NCBI GenBank assembly: GCA_963775235.1
Contig: CAVZHY010000002.1
Span: 620,001-684,000 of the forward strand
DNA: 64,000 nt
Direction of reading: 5' to 3'
DNA from: JBBDMC01 sp963775235
GTDB lineage: Bacteria > Pseudomonadota > Alphaproteobacteria > Rhizobiales > Kaistiaceae
Part shown: one piece after another, positions 7,886 through 16,339 of the stretch
Position numbering within the stretch: position 1 is the stretch's first letter
Layout: every line of letters begins with the position of its first letter
The notes under the pieces: generated by a model
Seen by the model: only the letters and a program-made list of their open reading frames with translations
Databases searched by the model: none
Told to the model about the DNA's origin: nothing
Program-made: the position numbers and the translations under genes

Positions 7886-10342
7886 ATGAAAGAATCGGGC
7901 GAGCCCCAGAAGAAAGTCTTCATCAGGACCTACGGCTGCCAGATGAACGTCTACGATTCCGAAAGGATGGCGGACGCGCTGGTGCCGTTCGGCTATGTGG
8001 CGGCCGCCACGGCCGAAGCCGCCGATATCATCCTCATCAACACGTGCCACATCCGCGAGAAGGCGGCGGAGAAGGTCTATTCCGAGCTCGGTCGCCTGCG
8101 CCGCCTCAAGGCCGATGCCGCCGGCCAGGGTCGTTCCGTCATTGTCGCCGTTGCCGGCTGCGTCGCCCAGGCCGAGGGCGACGAGATTGTCCGCCGCGCC
8201 CCCGTGGTCGACCTGGTTGTCGGTCCCCAATCCTATCAGCGCCTGCCGCGGCTCCTCGCCGAGGTGCGACCCGGACACCCGGTGGTCGCGACCGACTTCG
8301 CCGTTGAGGAGAAGTTCGCGGCGTTGGAATCCCTTGGCCGTCATTCCGGCGAAGGCCGCCGGGGCGACGCATCTGCGTCAAGACGCGTCGTCGCCTTCCT
8401 CACCGTCCAGGAGGGCTGCGACAAGTTTTGCACGTTCTGCGTCGTCCCCTATACGCGCGGCGCCGAAGTATCGCGGCCGGTCGATGCGATCGTCGCCGAG
8501 GCGACACGGCTTGCCGCCGCGGGCGTGCGCGAGCTGACGCTGCTCGGCCAGAACGTCAACGCCTGGCACGGCGAAGCGCCCGACGGCGCGTGGGGTCTCG
8601 GCCGTCTCCTCTTCCGCCTTGCCGAAATCCCTGGCATCGATCGCCTGCGCTATACGACCAGCCATCCGCGCGACGTGGACGATGAACTGATCGCCGCCCA
8701 CCGCGACCTCGACGCGCTGATGCCGTACCTGCACCTGCCGGTGCAGTCGGGTTCCGACCGGGTGCTCGCCGCCATGAACCGTCGCCATACCCGCGCCGAC
8801 TATTTGCGGCTCATCGATCGCATCCGCGCCGCGCGTCCCGACATCGCGCTTGCCGGCGATTTCATCGTCGGTTTTCCGGGCGAGAGCGAGGCGGATTTTG
8901 CCGAAACGCTGTCGATCGTCGAGGAGGTCGGCTACGCCGCCGCCTTCTCGTTCAAGTACAGTCCGCGGCCGGGAACTCCGGCGGCGACTGCCTCCGCACA
9001 GGTGGCGGAGTCGGTAAAGGGCGAGCGCCTCCAGCGCCTGCAGGCGCTGCTCGATGCGCGCCAGGCCGCCTTCATGCGCTCCCGGGTCGGCCACACGACC
9101 GAGGTGCTGTTGGAGCGCCCCGGCCGCCATCCGGGCCAGCTCGTCGGCCGCTCGCCATGGCTGCTGCCCGTGCAGGTCGCCGCCGACGCCGGCCTGATCG
9201 GCACCATTGCCCGCGTCACCATCGACACCGCGGGTCCGAACAGTTTGTTCGGGTCGCTTATCAACGCCTCTCTCCGCGGCCCGCGCCGACGTCGAGGTAT
9301 CTGCGTGACGGCGCGTCCGGCGACCGATCTCGGATCCCCGCCCGGCGAGGAGGAGAAGTCGCACGTCGTCGTCGCCTTCGATGACAACCGGTTGGTCCCC
9401 GAGCTCTTCGGTGAGTTCGACCAGAACCTTGCACGGATCGAGCAGCGCCTCGGCGTCGACGCGGTCGCGCGCGGCAATCAGGTTACGCTCACCGGCAGTG
9501 CCGAGGCGCTCACCCGCGCCCGGCTCGCCCTCGATGTGTTGTACGATCGGCTCCAGCACGGCCACGCGGTCGCCGCCGGCGACGTCGACGGCGCGATCCG
9601 CATGGCGACCGCCGCCGAAGCGCAGCTCAATCTGCCGACGCTGGAGCCGCGCGGGCGCCTCGCCATGGCCCAGATCGCCACCCGCCGGCGCACCGTCATG
9701 GCCCGCACCCCGACGCAGGACGCTTACATGCGCGCCTTCGAACGGGCGGAGCTCACCTTCGGCATTGGTCCCGCCGGCACCGGCAAGACATACCTCGCTG
9801 TCGCCTACGCCGCATCCATGCTCGAGCGCGGCGCCGTCGACCGTCTGATCCTGTCGCGTCCGGCGGTAGAGGCCGGTGAGCGCCTCGGTTTCCTGCCCGG
9901 GGACATGCGCGAGAAGGTCGACCCATACCTCAGGCCGCTTTACGACGCCCTTTACGACATGATGTCGGCCGAGAAGGTCGACCGTGGCTTCCAATCGGGA
10001 ATTATCGAGGTGGCGCCGCTCGCCTTCATGCGCGGGCGCACGTTGTCGAACGCGGTCATCATCCTCGACGAGGCGCAAAACACGTCGTCCATGCAGATGA
10101 AGATGTTCCTGACCCGTCTCGGCGAGAACTCGCGCATGATCGTGACCGGAGACCCCAGCCAGATCGACCTGCCCCCCGGCCAGGTCTCAGGACTGGTCGA
10201 GGCGGTGCGACTGCTCCACGGCGTCTCCGGAATCGCGCAGATCCGCTTCACCGCAGCGGATGTCGTGCGGCATCCCCTGGTGGCGCGCATCGTCGATGCC
10301 TACGATGCCGCAGACCGCTCCGAGTCCGGCGGCGGCATCTGA
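7886..10342 (+). CDS. miaB: MiaB tRNA methylthiotransferase, reading on without a stop into PhoH
   Basis: The first about 465 residues are MiaB, which adds the 2-methylthio group to i6A37 in tRNA. The N-terminal cluster cysteines are C18, C54 and C92; the radical-SAM CxxxCxxC is C178/C182/C185 (GCDKFCTFC). A TRAM domain ends near residue 455. No stop follows; the frame continues through a low-complexity linker into a full PhoH domain, giving 818 residues. In the +1 frame a TGA at 9306-9308 overlaps an in-frame GTG at 9305, exactly the coupling expected for two separate genes. The fusion may therefore come from one extra base in the miaB tail. ATG 7886 matches the family N-terminus. Confidence 0.9.
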   Translation: MKESGEPQKKVFIRTYGCQMNVYDSERMADALVPFGYVAAATAEAADIILINTCHIREKAAEKVYSELGRLRRLKADAAGQGRSVIVAVAGCVAQAEGDEIVRRAPVVDLVVGPQSYQRLPRLLAEVRPGHPVVATDFAVEEKFAALESLGRHSGEGRRGDASASRRVVAFLTVQEGCDKFCTFCVVPYTRGAEVSRPVDAIVAEATRLAAAGVRELTLLGQNVNAWHGEAPDGAWGLGRLLFRLAEIPGIDRLRYTTSHPRDVDDELIAAHRDLDALMPYLHLPVQSGSDRVLAAMNRRHTRADYLRLIDRIRAARPDIALAGDFIVGFPGESEADFAETLSIVEEVGYAAAFSFKYSPRPGTPAATASAQVAESVKGERLQRLQALLDARQAAFMRSRVGHTTEVLLERPGRHPGQLVGRSPWLLPVQVAADAGLIGTIARVTIDTAGPNSLFGSLINASLRGPRRRRGICVTARPATDLGSPPGEEEKSHVVVAFDDNRLVPELFGEFDQNLARIEQRLGVDAVARGNQVTLTGSAEALTRARLALDVLYDRLQHGHAVAAGDVDGAIRMATAAEAQLNLPTLEPRGRLAMAQIATRRRTVMARTPTQDAYMRAFERAELTFGIGPAGTGKTYLAVAYAASMLERGAVDRLILSRPAVEAGERLGFLPGDMREKVDPYLRPLYDALYDMMSAEKVDRGFQSGIIEVAPLAFMRGRTLSNAVIILDEAQNTSSMQMKMFLTRLGENSRMIVTGDPSQIDLPPGQVSGLVEAVRLLHGVSGIAQIRFTAADVVRHPLVARIVDAYDAADRSESGGGI
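9305..10342 (+). CDS. phoH: PhoH family ATPase (separate gene or C-terminal half of the MiaB-PhoH frame)
   Basis: About 345 residues with the PhoH layout: an N-terminal KH-like region (VVVAFDDNRLVPELFGEFDQN), then the ATPase with Walker A GPAGTGKTYLAVA and Walker B VIILDEAQNT. PhoH/PhoL proteins are cytoplasmic ATPases encoded next to YbeY, and are thought to take part in RNA or ribosome metabolism. The GTG at 9305 is the likeliest independent start because it overlaps the TGA that would end miaB in the neighbouring frame. ybeY follows after 14 nt. Confidence 0.88.
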   Translation: MTARPATDLGSPPGEEEKSHVVVAFDDNRLVPELFGEFDQNLARIEQRLGVDAVARGNQVTLTGSAEALTRARLALDVLYDRLQHGHAVAAGDVDGAIRMATAAEAQLNLPTLEPRGRLAMAQIATRRRTVMARTPTQDAYMRAFERAELTFGIGPAGTGKTYLAVAYAASMLERGAVDRLILSRPAVEAGERLGFLPGDMREKVDPYLRPLYDALYDMMSAEKVDRGFQSGIIEVAPLAFMRGRTLSNAVIILDEAQNTSSMQMKMFLTRLGENSRMIVTGDPSQIDLPPGQVSGLVEAVRLLHGVSGIAQIRFTAADVVRHPLVARIVDAYDAADRSESGGGI

Positions 10343-10356
10343 CGCGAAGCCCTGTT

Positions 10357-10860
10357 TTGTCGACATCAGGACCTCATCCGCCGGTCGCCATCGACATCAC
10401 CGTCGAGGCGGGCGAGTGGCCACCCGAGCCGGAACTGACCCGCCTTGCCGAACGCACCGTCGCAGCCGCGCTTGCAGCCATCGACGCCGCGATCGCCGAG
10501 CCGGCGGAGGTCTCCGTCGTCTTCACCGATGACGGCCACATCCGCGTGCTTAACAGCCAGTACCGCCAGGTCGACGCGCCCACCAACGTTCTGTCCTTTC
10601 CCGCAGAAGCGCAGGCGCCGGGGCGCTTCGGGCCGCTTGTGGGCGATATCGTGCTGGCATATGAGACCATCACCCGCGAGGCCGCGGCCGGGGGCTTGAC
10701 GTTGCCCGACCACCTGACCCATCTGATGCTTCATGGATTTCTTCATCTTTTCGGCTACGACCATGAGGTCGACGAAGACGCGATCGTGATGGAGCGCCTC
10801 GAAACCGCTATACTCGCACGCCTCGGTATCGCCGATCCTTACGCCGATGAGGACAAATGA
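10357..10860 (+). CDS. ybeY: YbeY endoribonuclease / rRNA maturation factor
   Basis: A 167-residue protein with the zinc motif HGFLHLFGYDH (about residues 128-138). YbeY is needed for 16S rRNA 3' maturation and ribosome quality control. The start is taken as TTG 10357, the only in-frame start close to the conserved region (VAIDITVEAGEWP); a rare start with no strong ribosome site suggests coupling to phoH. It overlaps corC as ATGA. The order miaB-phoH-ybeY-corC-lnt is widely conserved. Confidence 0.95.
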   Translation: MSTSGPHPPVAIDITVEAGEWPPEPELTRLAERTVAAALAAIDAAIAEPAEVSVVFTDDGHIRVLNSQYRQVDAPTNVLSFPAEAQAPGRFGPLVGDIVLAYETITREAAAGGLTLPDHLTHLMLHGFLHLFGYDHEVDEDAIVMERLETAILARLGIADPYADEDK

Positions 10861-11897
10861 CGGCGGCCGGCGCCCCGACGATGAACGACAGCGACCCTCC
10901 AGGTACCACCGCTTCCCCGGTCAAACCGGTAAGTGAAGCCGACGGCGAGGAACGCCCGGGCGATAGTTGGCTCGACCGCATCCGTGCGGCGGTCGGGCTT
11001 AAAGGCTCCGGGTCGATCCGCACCGACCTCGCCGCTGCGCTCGCCGCCGGCGACGTCACCGCGGGCTTCTCGCCGGAAGAGCGGGCGATGCTCGCCAACA
11101 TCCTCAAGCTGCGCGAGGTACGCGTCGACGACGTCATGGTGCCGCGCGCCGACATCGACGCGGTCGACATCAACATACCGCTGGACGAGCTGCTGGCGAC
11201 CTTTCGCAAGTCCGGCCACTCGCGAATGCCTGTCTTCCGCGAGACCCTCGACGATCCGATCGGGATGGTTCACATCAAGGATCTGATGGGCTACGTCACC
11301 GAGCAGGCCAGCCGCGCCGCGAACGGCGGCGATGCCGAAAGCTCCGATGGCCTTTCCCTCGATCGCGTCGACCTGTCTCGAACGCTGGCCGGGGCCAATC
11401 TCGTCCGCAACATTCTGTTCGTGCCGCCCTCGATGCCGATTGCCGTGCTGCTCGCCAACATGCAGGCGAGCCGCATGCAGATGGCGCTCGTCATCGACGA
11501 GTACGGTGGCACCGACGGGTTGGTTTCGCTCGAAGACGCCGTCGAGGTGATCGTCGGCGACATCGAGGACGAGTACGACGAGGAGACCGGCCCGACCATC
11601 GTTCCCGACGGCAACGGCAGCTTCCTTGCCGACGCCCGCGCCGACCTCGACGAGCTTGCTGCTGCCGTCGGCACCGACCTTGCCGCAGGCGAACACGGCG
11701 AGGATGTCGACACCATCGGCGGGCTGGTTTTCAGTCTGGTCGGTCGCATCCCGGTGCGCGGCGAACTGGTTTCGGCCCCGGGCGGCTACGAGTTCGAGAT
11801 CCTCGATGCCGACCCGCGCCGGATCAAGCGTGTGCGCATCTACAAGCGCCCGGCGACCGCGGAACCCCGCCGCCGCCCGCGTCCTTCCGGCGCTTGA
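10857..11897 (+). CDS. corC: CorC/HlyC-type CBS-domain protein
   Basis: A 346-residue cytoplasmic protein. A variable N-terminus (about 1-75) is followed by two CBS domains (VDDVMVPRADIDAVD near residue 90; the second after SLDRVDLSRTLAG), ending with a CorC_HlyC transporter-associated domain (about residues 240-330). No transmembrane CNNM domain is present, so this is the soluble CorC form, linked to magnesium/cobalt efflux in enterics. The start overlaps the ybeY stop. Confidence 0.9.
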   Translation: MTAAGAPTMNDSDPPGTTASPVKPVSEADGEERPGDSWLDRIRAAVGLKGSGSIRTDLAAALAAGDVTAGFSPEERAMLANILKLREVRVDDVMVPRADIDAVDINIPLDELLATFRKSGHSRMPVFRETLDDPIGMVHIKDLMGYVTEQASRAANGGDAESSDGLSLDRVDLSRTLAGANLVRNILFVPPSMPIAVLLANMQASRMQMALVIDEYGGTDGLVSLEDAVEVIVGDIEDEYDEETGPTIVPDGNGSFLADARADLDELAAAVGTDLAAGEHGEDVDTIGGLVFSLVGRIPVRGELVSAPGGYEFEILDADPRRIKRVRIYKRPATAEPRRRPRPSGA

Positions 11898-11939
11898 CCG
11901 GAACCTGACGGACCGCGAGGCTGCACGCCCAATTCGGCA

Positions 11940-13553
11940 GTGGAGCCCGACACGGCGGTGCAGTCCTTCGCCAACGCGATCATCGTCTCATGGGGCTGGC
12001 GCCGGTACCTATTGGCTCTGGTTGGCGGCGCCGCCTCGGCACTGGCGTTTGCGCCTTTCTATGCCTTTCCGGTCCTGTGGTTGACCATGCCGGTGTTCGT
12101 CTGGCTGATCGACGGCTCCGAGGCGGCCGAGACGGCTGGCTTCCTGCGGCGCCTCCTTCCCGCCGCCGCGGTTGGCTGGGTGTTCGGCTTCGGCTTCTTT
12201 CTCGGCGGCTTGTGGTGGATCGGGGCGGCATTTCTCGTCGATGCCGCCGAGTTCGCCTGGCTGCTGCCGATCGCGGTAGTGACGTTGCCGGCGGGGTTGG
12301 CGCTGTTCTGGGCCGCCGGCGCCATGTTCGCCCGCGCCTTCTGGGTGGAGGGCCCGGCGCGCGTGCTTGTCTTCGCCATTGTCATGTCGATCGCCGAATG
12401 GTCGCGCGGGCACCTCCTGACGGGGTTCCCGTGGAACGCCGTCGGCTACGCGCTCACGCCGGCGCCGATGATGATGCAGTCGGCAGCGCTGGTCGGGCTG
12501 TGGGGCCTGACGCTCGCCGCTTTTGTGATCTTCGCCGCTCCGGCGGTCCTCGCCGATGATCTTCGCGCGGCTCCGCTGGGGCGCGCCGTGCTCGCCCTCG
12601 CCGCGATCCTGCTCGTCGCTCACATTGGCTATGGCGCCGTGCGCCTGTCCGGCGGCGCTGATCCGAGCGTTCCCGATGTTCACTTGCGCATCGTTCAGCC
12701 GTCGATCCCCGAGGACGAACGTTGGCAGAGCGGCCGGGACGACGAGATCATGGCGCGTTACCTCAACCTCAGTCGGGAAGGCAGCGCCGCATCGCCCGGC
12801 ATCGATCAGGTCACCGATCTGATCTGGCCGGAATCCGCCTTTCCGTTTGTCCTGACGCAAAAGCCGTCGGCGCTGTCGGCGATTGCCGACCTGCTGCCGA
12901 AGGGAACGACGTTGATCACCGGGGCCGCGCGCGCTGAGCAGGATGCCGCCGGCGACGGTTCGTCACACGTATTCAACAGTATCTACGAGATCGACGACTC
13001 CGGAGAGATTCTGGCCGCCTACGACAAGGTCCATCTGGTGCCGTTCGGAGAATACCTGCCGTTCCCCGGGCTGTTTGAGGCCCTCGGCCTCAGGCAGTTG
13101 ATCGCGCTGCCCGGCGGTTTTTCGCCCGGCACCCGCCTGCGCACCCTGAACCTGCCGGGTGCGCCGCCGTTCGGCCCGTTGATATGCTACGAGATCGTCT
13201 TCCCTGGCGCCGTCGTCGAACCGGGCAACCGCCCGGGGTGGCTGCTGAACGTCACCAACGACGCCTGGTACGGCGACACGCCGGGCCCGTATCAGCACTT
13301 CCTGCAGGCGCGCGTCCGCGCTGTTGAGGAGGGTTTGCCGCTCGTGCGCGCCGCCAATTCGGGCATTTCGGCGATCGTCGACGCCCACGGCCGCGTTCTC
13401 GACAGCCTGGGACTGGATCGTGTAAGCGTCATCGACGGCGCGCTGCCTGAAGCCTTGGCGCCCACGCCCTATGCTCGATACGGCGATCTTGTTTTTTTGA
13501 TTGTACTTTTGGTGACTGCTGCTTTCGCAATGCTGGGCAAAATTTACCTATAA
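11940..13553 (+). CDS. lnt: Apolipoprotein N-acyltransferase
   Basis: A 537-residue protein with about seven hydrophobic N-terminal segments and a periplasmic nitrilase domain. The catalytic triad is visible: E298 (WPESAFPF), K363 (YDKVHLVPFGEYLPF) and C416 (LICYEIVFP). Lnt adds the third acyl chain to outer-membrane lipoproteins. The start is GTG 11940. The last 60 nt are clearly more AT-rich than the rest of the gene. In rhizobia this gene was described as actA, upstream of phrR, the same order as here. Confidence 0.96.
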   Translation: MEPDTAVQSFANAIIVSWGWRRYLLALVGGAASALAFAPFYAFPVLWLTMPVFVWLIDGSEAAETAGFLRRLLPAAAVGWVFGFGFFLGGLWWIGAAFLVDAAEFAWLLPIAVVTLPAGLALFWAAGAMFARAFWVEGPARVLVFAIVMSIAEWSRGHLLTGFPWNAVGYALTPAPMMMQSAALVGLWGLTLAAFVIFAAPAVLADDLRAAPLGRAVLALAAILLVAHIGYGAVRLSGGADPSVPDVHLRIVQPSIPEDERWQSGRDDEIMARYLNLSREGSAASPGIDQVTDLIWPESAFPFVLTQKPSALSAIADLLPKGTTLITGAARAEQDAAGDGSSHVFNSIYEIDDSGEILAAYDKVHLVPFGEYLPFPGLFEALGLRQLIALPGGFSPGTRLRTLNLPGAPPFGPLICYEIVFPGAVVEPGNRPGWLLNVTNDAWYGDTPGPYQHFLQARVRAVEEGLPLVRAANSGISAIVDAHGRVLDSLGLDRVSVIDGALPEALAPTPYARYGDLVFLIVLLVTAAFAMLGKIYL

Positions 13554-13561
13554 TTTGAGTG

Positions 13562-13595
13562 GCAATTGACACAATTGCTGATGGCTGCTCAATAT
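13562..13595 (+). promoter_or_regulatory. Probable phrR/praR promoter with palindromic operator
   Basis: A perfect dyad, GCAATTG-ACA-CAATTGC (13562-13578), starts 9 nt after the lnt stop. A consensus -35 TTGACA (13566-13571) lies inside it, and a weaker -10-like CAATAT is at 13590-13595 after an 18-nt spacer. A repressor bound to the dyad would block the -35. The next gene encodes a helix-turn-helix protein, so autoregulation is the obvious guess. Start codon is 107 nt further on. Confidence 0.55.
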
Positions 13596-13701
13596 CCGCC
13601 GCCACCTGAGCAAGCCTCTCAGGCCAAGAAAAGTGTAGGCCTTGACGATCGCGGCTTGCAGTTGATGCAAGAACCGCCGGGCCAGAGGAAGGCGCAAGAA
13701 C

Positions 13702-14181
13702 ATGGGCGCAAATGTAGTTGTGCCGCCGGATGTTGCCGGCGCTGAGGACCGAAGCCGAATGGTCAACAAGAAACAGCCGAACCCGATTGATGTCCACGTC
13801 GGTAGCCGCGTGCGTCTTCGTCGGATGATGTTGGGAATGAGCCAGGAGAAACTTGGCGAGCAGCTGGGTATTACCTTTCAACAGATCCAGAAGTACGAGA
13901 AGGGCACCAATCGCATCGGCGCCAGCCGCCTTCAGCACATCGCCCGCGTGCTGTCGTCGCCGGTGTCGTTTTTCTTCGACGATGCGCCCGGCCTTTCGTC
14001 CGAGTCGCGGGACGCGTCAGGCATGGCCGAGGCGCCCAACACCAGCTACGTCGTTGATTTCCTGTCCAGCTCCGAGGGCATCCAGCTCAACAAGGCGTTC
14101 GTCCGCGTCAAGGATGCAAAGCTGCGTCGACGCTTGATCGATCTCGTCCGCGCCATGGCCGGTGAGGACGTGGAAAGCTGA
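13702..14181 (+). CDS. praR: XRE-family regulator of the PhrR/PraR type
   Basis: A 159-residue regulator with a Cro/CI-type helix-turn-helix (VGSRVRLRRMMLGMSQEKLG and TFQQIQKYEKGTNRIG, about residues 32-75). The sequence closely matches the alphaproteobacterial PhrR/PraR group, known from acid response and from repression of adhesion and quorum-sensing genes in rhizobia. The position between lnt and metK is also typical. ATG 13702 has a strong GAGGAAGG ribosome site 9 nt upstream; the in-frame ATG at 13759 matches the usual family start, so the extra 19 residues may or may not be translated. Confidence 0.88.
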   Translation: MGANVVVPPDVAGAEDRSRMVNKKQPNPIDVHVGSRVRLRRMMLGMSQEKLGEQLGITFQQIQKYEKGTNRIGASRLQHIARVLSSPVSFFFDDAPGLSSESRDASGMAEAPNTSYVVDFLSSSEGIQLNKAFVRVKDAKLRRRLIDLVRAMAGEDVES

Positions 14182-14227
14182 GCAGCGTTCGCTGCAACCA
14201 CCCCAGGCAGGTCGCTGATCGCCTGGG
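14182..14227 (+). other. Two hairpins between praR and metK
   Basis: Directly after the praR stop is GCAGC-GTTC-GCTGC (14182-14195), then a 7-bp perfect stem CCCAGGC/GCCTGGG (14202-14227). No T-run follows either. The remaining leader up to metK (14228-14339) shows more GC-rich dyads. This could be a praR 3' end structure or a metK leader; I see no match to a known SAM riboswitch core. Confidence 0.3.
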
Positions 14228-14339
14228 CGCCGGAGCCGGCGACGATTGACCCCCGTGCCGTTCGCTGCCAGAACGGCGGCTCGATCCGCCGCCGCCATCC
14301 CGCGTGCGGCCGGCAACAGCAAGAGGGGACGCCTGATCC

Positions 14340-15509
14340 GTGCCGCGCAGCAGCTACCTTTTTACCTCTGAGTCGGTTTCCGAAGGCCACCCCGACAAGG
14401 TCTGCGACCGTATATCCGATACCGTCGTCGACGCTTACATTTCGGCCCTGCCCGAATCGCGGGTTGCCTGTGAAACGCTGGCGACCACCAACCGCGTCAT
14501 CATTGCCGGAGAGGTGCGCGGGCCCGAGTCGGTCCTCGCCGATATCGAAGGCCTCACACGCGAGGTGATCCGGGAGATCGGTTACGAGCAGACCGGCTTT
14601 CATTGGAAGAACGTCGAGATCGAGTGTCTGCTCCATGCGCAGTCGACCGACATCGCCCAGGGCGTGGATGCCTCCGGCAACAAGGACGAGGGCGCCGGCG
14701 ACCAGGGCATCATGTTCGGCTACGCCTGCCGTGACACGCCGGAGTTGATGCCGGCACCGATCTACTATGCTCACAGGATCCTCAAGCGCATGGCTGAGGC
14801 CCGCCATTCCGGCGAGACTCACATGCTCGGACCTGACGCCAAGAGCCAGGTGACCGTGCGCTATCAGGATGGCAAGCCGGTCGCCGTCACCTCGATCGTC
14901 GTTTCCACCCAGCACCTCGATGTCGATCTGTCCTCGCACGACGTTCGCTCTATTGTGGAGCCTTATGTGCGCGAGGCTTTGCCCGAGGACTGGATCAACG
15001 GCGTCACCGAGTGGCACGTTAACCCGACCGGCAAGTTCGTCATCGGCGGACCCGATGGCGACTGCGGGGTCACCGGCCGCAAGATCATCGTCGACACTTA
15101 CGGCGGCGCAGCGCCGCATGGCGGCGGCGCCTTCTCGGGCAAGGACCCTACCAAGGTCGACCGCTCGGCCGCCTATGCCGCCCGCTACCTCGCCAAGAAC
15201 GTCGTCGCCGGCGATCTCGCCGACCGCTGCACCATCCAGCTGTCGTATGCCATCGGCGTGTCGAAGCCGCTGTCGATCTACGTCGATCTCCACGGCACCG
15301 GCCGCGTCGACGAAGACAAGCTCGAACGGATTCTGAACGAGGTCATCGACCTCAGCCCCCGCGGCATTCGCCAGCACCTGAACCTCAACCGGCCGATCTA
15401 CGCCCGCACCGCCGCGTACGGTCATTTCGGTCGCCCGCCCGAGGATGACGGCGGCTTTTCGTGGGAGCGCACCGACCTCGTCGACACGCTGCGCGAGGCG
15501 TTCGAATAA
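14340..15509 (+). CDS. metK: S-adenosylmethionine synthetase
   Basis: A 389-residue cytoplasmic enzyme making AdoMet from methionine and ATP. Signatures are FTSESVSEGHPDKVCDRISD at the N-terminus, GAGDQGIMFGYA (about residues 118-129) and GGGAFSGKDPTKVDRSAAY (about residues 260-278). The start is GTG 14340 with an AAGAGGGG ribosome site upstream. It supplies the methyl donor for trmB next door; SAH from such reactions is removed by AhcY, encoded at 31132. Confidence 0.98.
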   Translation: MPRSSYLFTSESVSEGHPDKVCDRISDTVVDAYISALPESRVACETLATTNRVIIAGEVRGPESVLADIEGLTREVIREIGYEQTGFHWKNVEIECLLHAQSTDIAQGVDASGNKDEGAGDQGIMFGYACRDTPELMPAPIYYAHRILKRMAEARHSGETHMLGPDAKSQVTVRYQDGKPVAVTSIVVSTQHLDVDLSSHDVRSIVEPYVREALPEDWINGVTEWHVNPTGKFVIGGPDGDCGVTGRKIIVDTYGGAAPHGGGAFSGKDPTKVDRSAAYAARYLAKNVVAGDLADRCTIQLSYAIGVSKPLSIYVDLHGTGRVDEDKLERILNEVIDLSPRGIRQHLNLNRPIYARTAAYGHFGRPPEDDGGFSWERTDLVDTLREAFE

Positions 15510-15541
15510 TCAGGAATTCTGCGCCTGCGGGCGGCGCGGTG

Positions 15542-16222
15542 ATGGAACGTCGCCAGGCTCTTCACGGCCGCCGCAAGGGCAAACCCCTGTCGGGGCGGCG
15601 GGCTGCCTTGATGGCGGAGGTGTTCCCGACGCTCGCCATCGACGTGGGGTCGCCGCCGCCGGTCGCCTGCGGCGACTTGTTTCCCGGCATGCCGACCACG
15701 GTCCGGCTCGAGATCGGCTTCGGCGCTGGCGAGCATCTTGTCGATGCGGCCACCCAGGCGCCGGGCACCGGGTTCATCGGGGTCGAGCCGTTCGTCAACG
15801 GGATGGCGCGCGCCGTGGCGGCGATCGTCGATGGCGGTCTTGCCAACGTACGCCTGTTCGACGGCGAGGCGACACGCCTCCTTGATTGGCTGCCGCCGGC
15901 CTCGCTCGATTCGGTCGATCTTCTCTACCCCGACCCGTGGCCGAAGCGTCGCCACTGGAAGCGCCGGTTCGTCAACGATGCCAACCTTGATCGTCTCGCC
16001 CGCACCCTGAAACCGGGTGGCGTGTTCCGCTTTGTCAGCGACATCGCCTCGTACGTTGAATGGGCCCTGATCTGCCTGCTGAGGCGGCCCGATTTCGCCT
16101 GGACGGCCGAACGCGCCGACGACTGGCTGCGGCCGTTCCCGGCGTGGACCGGAACGCGCTATGAGGCCAAGGCCCTGACCCACGGACGCGCACCGACGTA
16201 TCTCGCCTTCGTGCGGGTCTGA
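15542..16222 (+). CDS. trmB: tRNA (guanine-N7-)-methyltransferase
   Basis: A 226-residue Rossmann-fold methyltransferase that makes m7G46 in tRNA. AdoMet motif I is LEIGFGAGEHL (about residues 57-67), and the family signature DLLYPDPWPKRRHWKRRFV follows (about residues 125-143). ATG 15542 begins the conserved N-terminus (RRQALHGRRKGKPLS); the frame is open further upstream but that part is unlike the family. It lies 32 nt after metK. Confidence 0.96.
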   Translation: MERRQALHGRRKGKPLSGRRAALMAEVFPTLAIDVGSPPPVACGDLFPGMPTTVRLEIGFGAGEHLVDAATQAPGTGFIGVEPFVNGMARAVAAIVDGGLANVRLFDGEATRLLDWLPPASLDSVDLLYPDPWPKRRHWKRRFVNDANLDRLARTLKPGGVFRFVSDIASYVEWALICLLRRPDFAWTAERADDWLRPFPAWTGTRYEAKALTHGRAPTYLAFVRV

Positions 16223-16226
16223 GGTC

Positions 16227-16255
16227 TTGTGTTCCGGCGCGCGCCGGACTATATG
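16227..16255 (+). promoter_or_regulatory. Possible promoter of the rimP operon, with a GC palindrome between the boxes
   Basis: TTGTGT (16227-16232) and TATATG (16250-16255) are separated by 17 nt and lie just after the trmB stop. The spacer contains the 14-nt perfect palindrome CCGGCGCGCGCCGG (16234-16247). The next feature downstream is an intrinsic terminator. Confidence 0.35.
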
Positions 16256-16290
16256 CAGGTCATCTAATCTCAAACGATCGGCTTCGTTGG

Positions 16291-16321
16291 AGAGTGGGCC
16301 CGACCGGACCCGCTCTTTTTT
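16291..16321 (+). terminator. Intrinsic terminator in the rimP leader
   Basis: Stem AGAGTGGG (16291-16298) pairs with CCCGCTCT (16309-16316) with one G-U pair, followed by six T (16316-16321). It ends only 18 nt before the rimP start, so the rimP-nusA-infB promoter has to lie upstream of it. It is therefore either a leaky trmB terminator or an attenuator of the operon. Confidence 0.75.
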
Positions 16322-16339
16322 GATACCCGGCGGCAGGTC

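Noticed and set aside
14182..14339. SAM riboswitch upstream of metK
   Set aside because: No SAM-II, SAM-V or SAM/SAH pseudoknot core could be recognised; only simple hairpins.
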